This document shows, in pieces, positions 62,624 through 64,000 of a DNA stretch of 64,000 nt. This stretch comes from Leptospira sp. GIMC2001 (GTDB lineage Bacteria; Spirochaetota; Leptospiria; Leptospirales; Leptospiraceae). The stretch is taken from assembly GCF_028462125.1 (NCBI RefSeq), contig NZ_CP115468.1, positions 896,001 through 960,000 on the forward strand. The letters are read 5' to 3'. Below the pieces are notes generated by a model that saw only the letters and a list, made by a program, of their open reading frames with translations, was not told where the DNA came from and did not search any database. The position numbers and the translations under genes were made by a program. Every line of letters starts with the position of its first letter. Within the stretch, counting starts at the first letter, position 1.

Positions 62624-62665
62624 AAAAAGGCTTTCGAGTAGCTTACTAACCTCGAGAGCTTTTTC
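62624..62665. terminator. Bidirectional terminator between convergent genes
   Basis: AAAAAGGCTTTCGAG (62624-62638) pairs with CTCGAGAGCTTTTT (62651-62664), one mismatch or bulge, with an A-run on one side and a T-run on the other. It serves the VOC gene and the minus-strand gene ending at 62715. Confidence 0.75.
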
Positions 62666-62714
62666 TAACAGTTCAGCAATTCATTCAATTGGAACAAAGA
62701 ATTGGCTTTTTAGG

Positions 62715-62996
62715 CTATTCCCAATTTTTCTTTTCTAAAATTTCTGTAAGTTCTAGCATGCTCTGATAGAGATTTGTGTAAACAGTGAGAGCGTTCGTTG
62801 CGTCCTTTAGAGCCGCTATGTAAAGATATCCTTCTTCCATGTTCTTTCGGAACACGGCACATGGGTTGTTATCTTCTTCTTCGAGCTCGGCCAAAGTTTT
62901 CTTAAAAGATGCAAGCAATTCTTCCGCTTCCAGTTTAGTCTGCGGAACTTTCATAAGATTTGTGAGTCGTATAGGGAAAAATTGTCCAGTTGTCAT
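62715..62996 (-). CDS. Small hypothetical helical protein
   Basis: This 93-residue protein looks all-helical and acidic, with one cysteine (NPCAVFRKN) and no recognised domain. It stands between the VOC gene (convergent) and the membrane protein gene upstream. Reading frame quality and isolated terminator support a real gene. The start could be an internal Met. Confidence 0.55.
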   Translation of the reverse strand: MTTGQFFPIRLTNLMKVPQTKLEAEELLASFKKTLAELEEEDNNPCAVFRKNMEEGYLYIAALKDATNALTVYTNLYQSMLELTEILEKKNWE

Positions 62997-63051
62997 AATG
63001 TTTAATATAGATCCATCGACTTACCTTTCAAGTAATATGTGTTGCCCATAA

Positions 63052-64000
63052 CTATAAATTTAGAAGCACGCCTATGATGGATAGCCCGGCAAATGACCAT
63101 TCTCCTAGATACCTATATCGATTGCCCTGAACAATAAAGTTCAAATTCGCCGCTATCATATTAGGAATAGCAAAAACACCCAATAAAGGAAATATGATCA
63201 GCGAACGTAAAAACTTACTTCCCGAATTGGATTGAGAAATTAATAAATAGACAAGAAATATCGACAAGAGCATACCAATCGCACTCAATCTTTGAATCCA
63301 AATTTTTGTTCTGTCAATACCCAAACGATTTGCTAAAGATAAAAAATTTTCAAGTATATCCTGATTGTAATCCATATAAGCATTTACTAATAGATTAATT
63401 ACAACAGCAGTAATAATGATCGCTAAAAAAACAAGTGTGATATAAGCATGCGGACTATGAGTAAATTCCTGTAGAATTTGAATGCTTGAATTAAATAAAT
63501 TAGGATTTGTTGAGTAGTTTTGTAAATAAATGGAATAAAATTTCTCAAAACTAGGAATAATAAATACACCCATAGTATAAATCGTCGCTACAATAATTTC
63601 CTTGGGTATGCGAGGAATAAACTTGATCAAAACAAAATGAATGCAGCAAAATATTCCCAAACCTAAACCAATGTAGAACCATTGAATCGGGGCATAGATC
63701 AACGTGAGAATAATCGAAACTATTCCAGATAGAATTGTAGAAAAAGTCAATATGAGTCTATATCGATAGTGAAAATGTCTCCGTGGATTCTTACTGATAG
63801 ATTCTAAATTTTGAATATTGTAAACATCCCAAATATGGTCGGCATTGTAAATTGTGAAAACTGAAAGTGGTAAGATGATCCACCAATAAAAGGGTGGATC
63901 AATTCCGAGTATAACCCAAACGCAATATCCAACACCAAGCGCACCAAAACATACATCAATTGATAGATTTGATAAGTGATTGAATATTCGGTCAACGATG
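63052..64000 (-). CDS. Polytopic membrane protein, UbiA-like, cut by window end
   Basis: The frame is open from 63999 on the minus strand to 63052, giving at least 316 residues without the start; a start at TTG 63750 would cut it in half. There are about eight hydrophobic helices. The upstream part reads FTIYNADHIWDVYN and NPRRHFHYRYR, and the middle VNAYMDYNQD. Acidic residues and the N/D-x-x-x-D pattern on a polytopic protein resemble the UbiA prenyltransferase superfamily. The match is weak and substrate unknown. Confidence 0.6.
   Translation of the reverse strand, partial: IVDRIFNHLSNLSIDVCFGALGVGYCVWVILGIDPPFYWWIILPLSVFTIYNADHIWDVYNIQNLESISKNPRRHFHYRYRLILTFSTILSGIVSIILTLIYAPIQWFYIGLGLGIFCCIHFVLIKFIPRIPKEIIVATIYTMGVFIIPSFEKFYSIYLQNYSTNPNLFNSSIQILQEFTHSPHAYITLVFLAIIITAVVINLLVNAYMDYNQDILENFLSLANRLGIDRTKIWIQRLSAIGMLLSIFLVYLLISQSNSGSKFLRSLIIFPLLGVFAIPNMIAANLNFIVQGNRYRYLGEWSFAGLSIIGVLLNL

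Noticed and set aside
63804..63995. 63-codon minus-strand frame near the window end as a separate gene
   Set aside because: It is in a different frame from the continuous UbiA-like frame, which explains the DNA better.
1..64000. CRISPR arrays, tRNA or rRNA genes, riboswitches, prophage or transposase genes
   Set aside because: I looked through the intergenic spaces on both strands and saw none I could support; a covariance-model scan would be decisive for small RNAs.

Overview
The window is AT-rich (my estimate, high thirties percent G+C) chromosomal DNA from a Gram-negative, motile, metabolically versatile bacterium. Gene content, the loose lipobox signals, the MotA, CheX, PTPS-III-type pterin synthase and slr1658-like regulators, and the many lineage-specific hypothetical proteins point to a spirochaete of the genus Leptospira or a close relative. 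This is inference from gene content; there is no rRNA in the window to confirm it. I saw no tRNA, rRNA, CRISPR array, transposase or phage gene.

Layout. 1-8.8 kb: crotonase, DUF192 protein, J-domain protein, glycogen phosphorylase, single-domain response regulator, HEAT-repeat protein, a coupled hypothetical protein and a large probable outer-membrane protein. 9-14 kb: a RadC-like protein, then a polysaccharide-export set (ABC-2 permease, Wzt-type ATPase with carbohydrate-binding tail, UDP-glucose 6-dehydrogenase, methyltransferase). 14.4-18.9 kb: a compact three-gene operon encoding an SPFH/band-7 protein, an NAD-kinase-like protein and an 802-residue fusion of nicotinamidase-like, phosphotransferase and dual-specificity phosphatase domains. 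This is the most unusual locus in the window.

19-29.2 kb: a long minus-strand run that begins with arsenosugar genes (CMD/peroxidase-like protein, radical-SAM ArsS, with the TIGR04282-type glycosyltransferase divergent). It continues through a sodium:solute symporter, cysteine synthase, periplasmic rhodanese, a pentaheme lipoprotein cytochrome, a GT2-plus-membrane glycosyltransferase fusion and an orphan MotA. 29-42 kb: acyl-CoA dehydrogenase, a large orphan protein, a CrtI/CrtISO-like flavoprotein, homoserine kinase, two hypothetical proteins, a DsbA-like protein, malate dehydrogenase, a DHH-like/CPBP protease fusion and a metallophosphoesterase.

42.3-44.5 kb: an arsenic detoxification operon arsR-acr3-arsC with a recognisable promoter and operator. 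44.6-51.4 kb: GlpD, YhhN, a DUF1566 lipoprotein, acetoacetyl-CoA synthetase, a PTPS-III-type pterin enzyme and a DUF1858 protein. 51.5-54.8 kb: an accessory-looking segment with a lipoprotein, a MepB-family protein and a small two-gene cassette bracketed by two copies of a mosaic of structured repeats. 54.8-64 kb: CheX plus a SurA/PpiD-like protein, a partner-switching regulatory set (two GHKL paralogues and a STAS protein) with a methyltransferase, an alpha/beta-hydrolase lipoprotein, palindromic repeats, an AraC regulator, a VOC protein, and a membrane protein cut by the window end.

Arsenic handling therefore appears twice: efflux/reduction at 42-44 kb and arsenosugar synthesis at 27-29 kb. 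ArsM, expected for the arsenosugar pathway, is not in the window.
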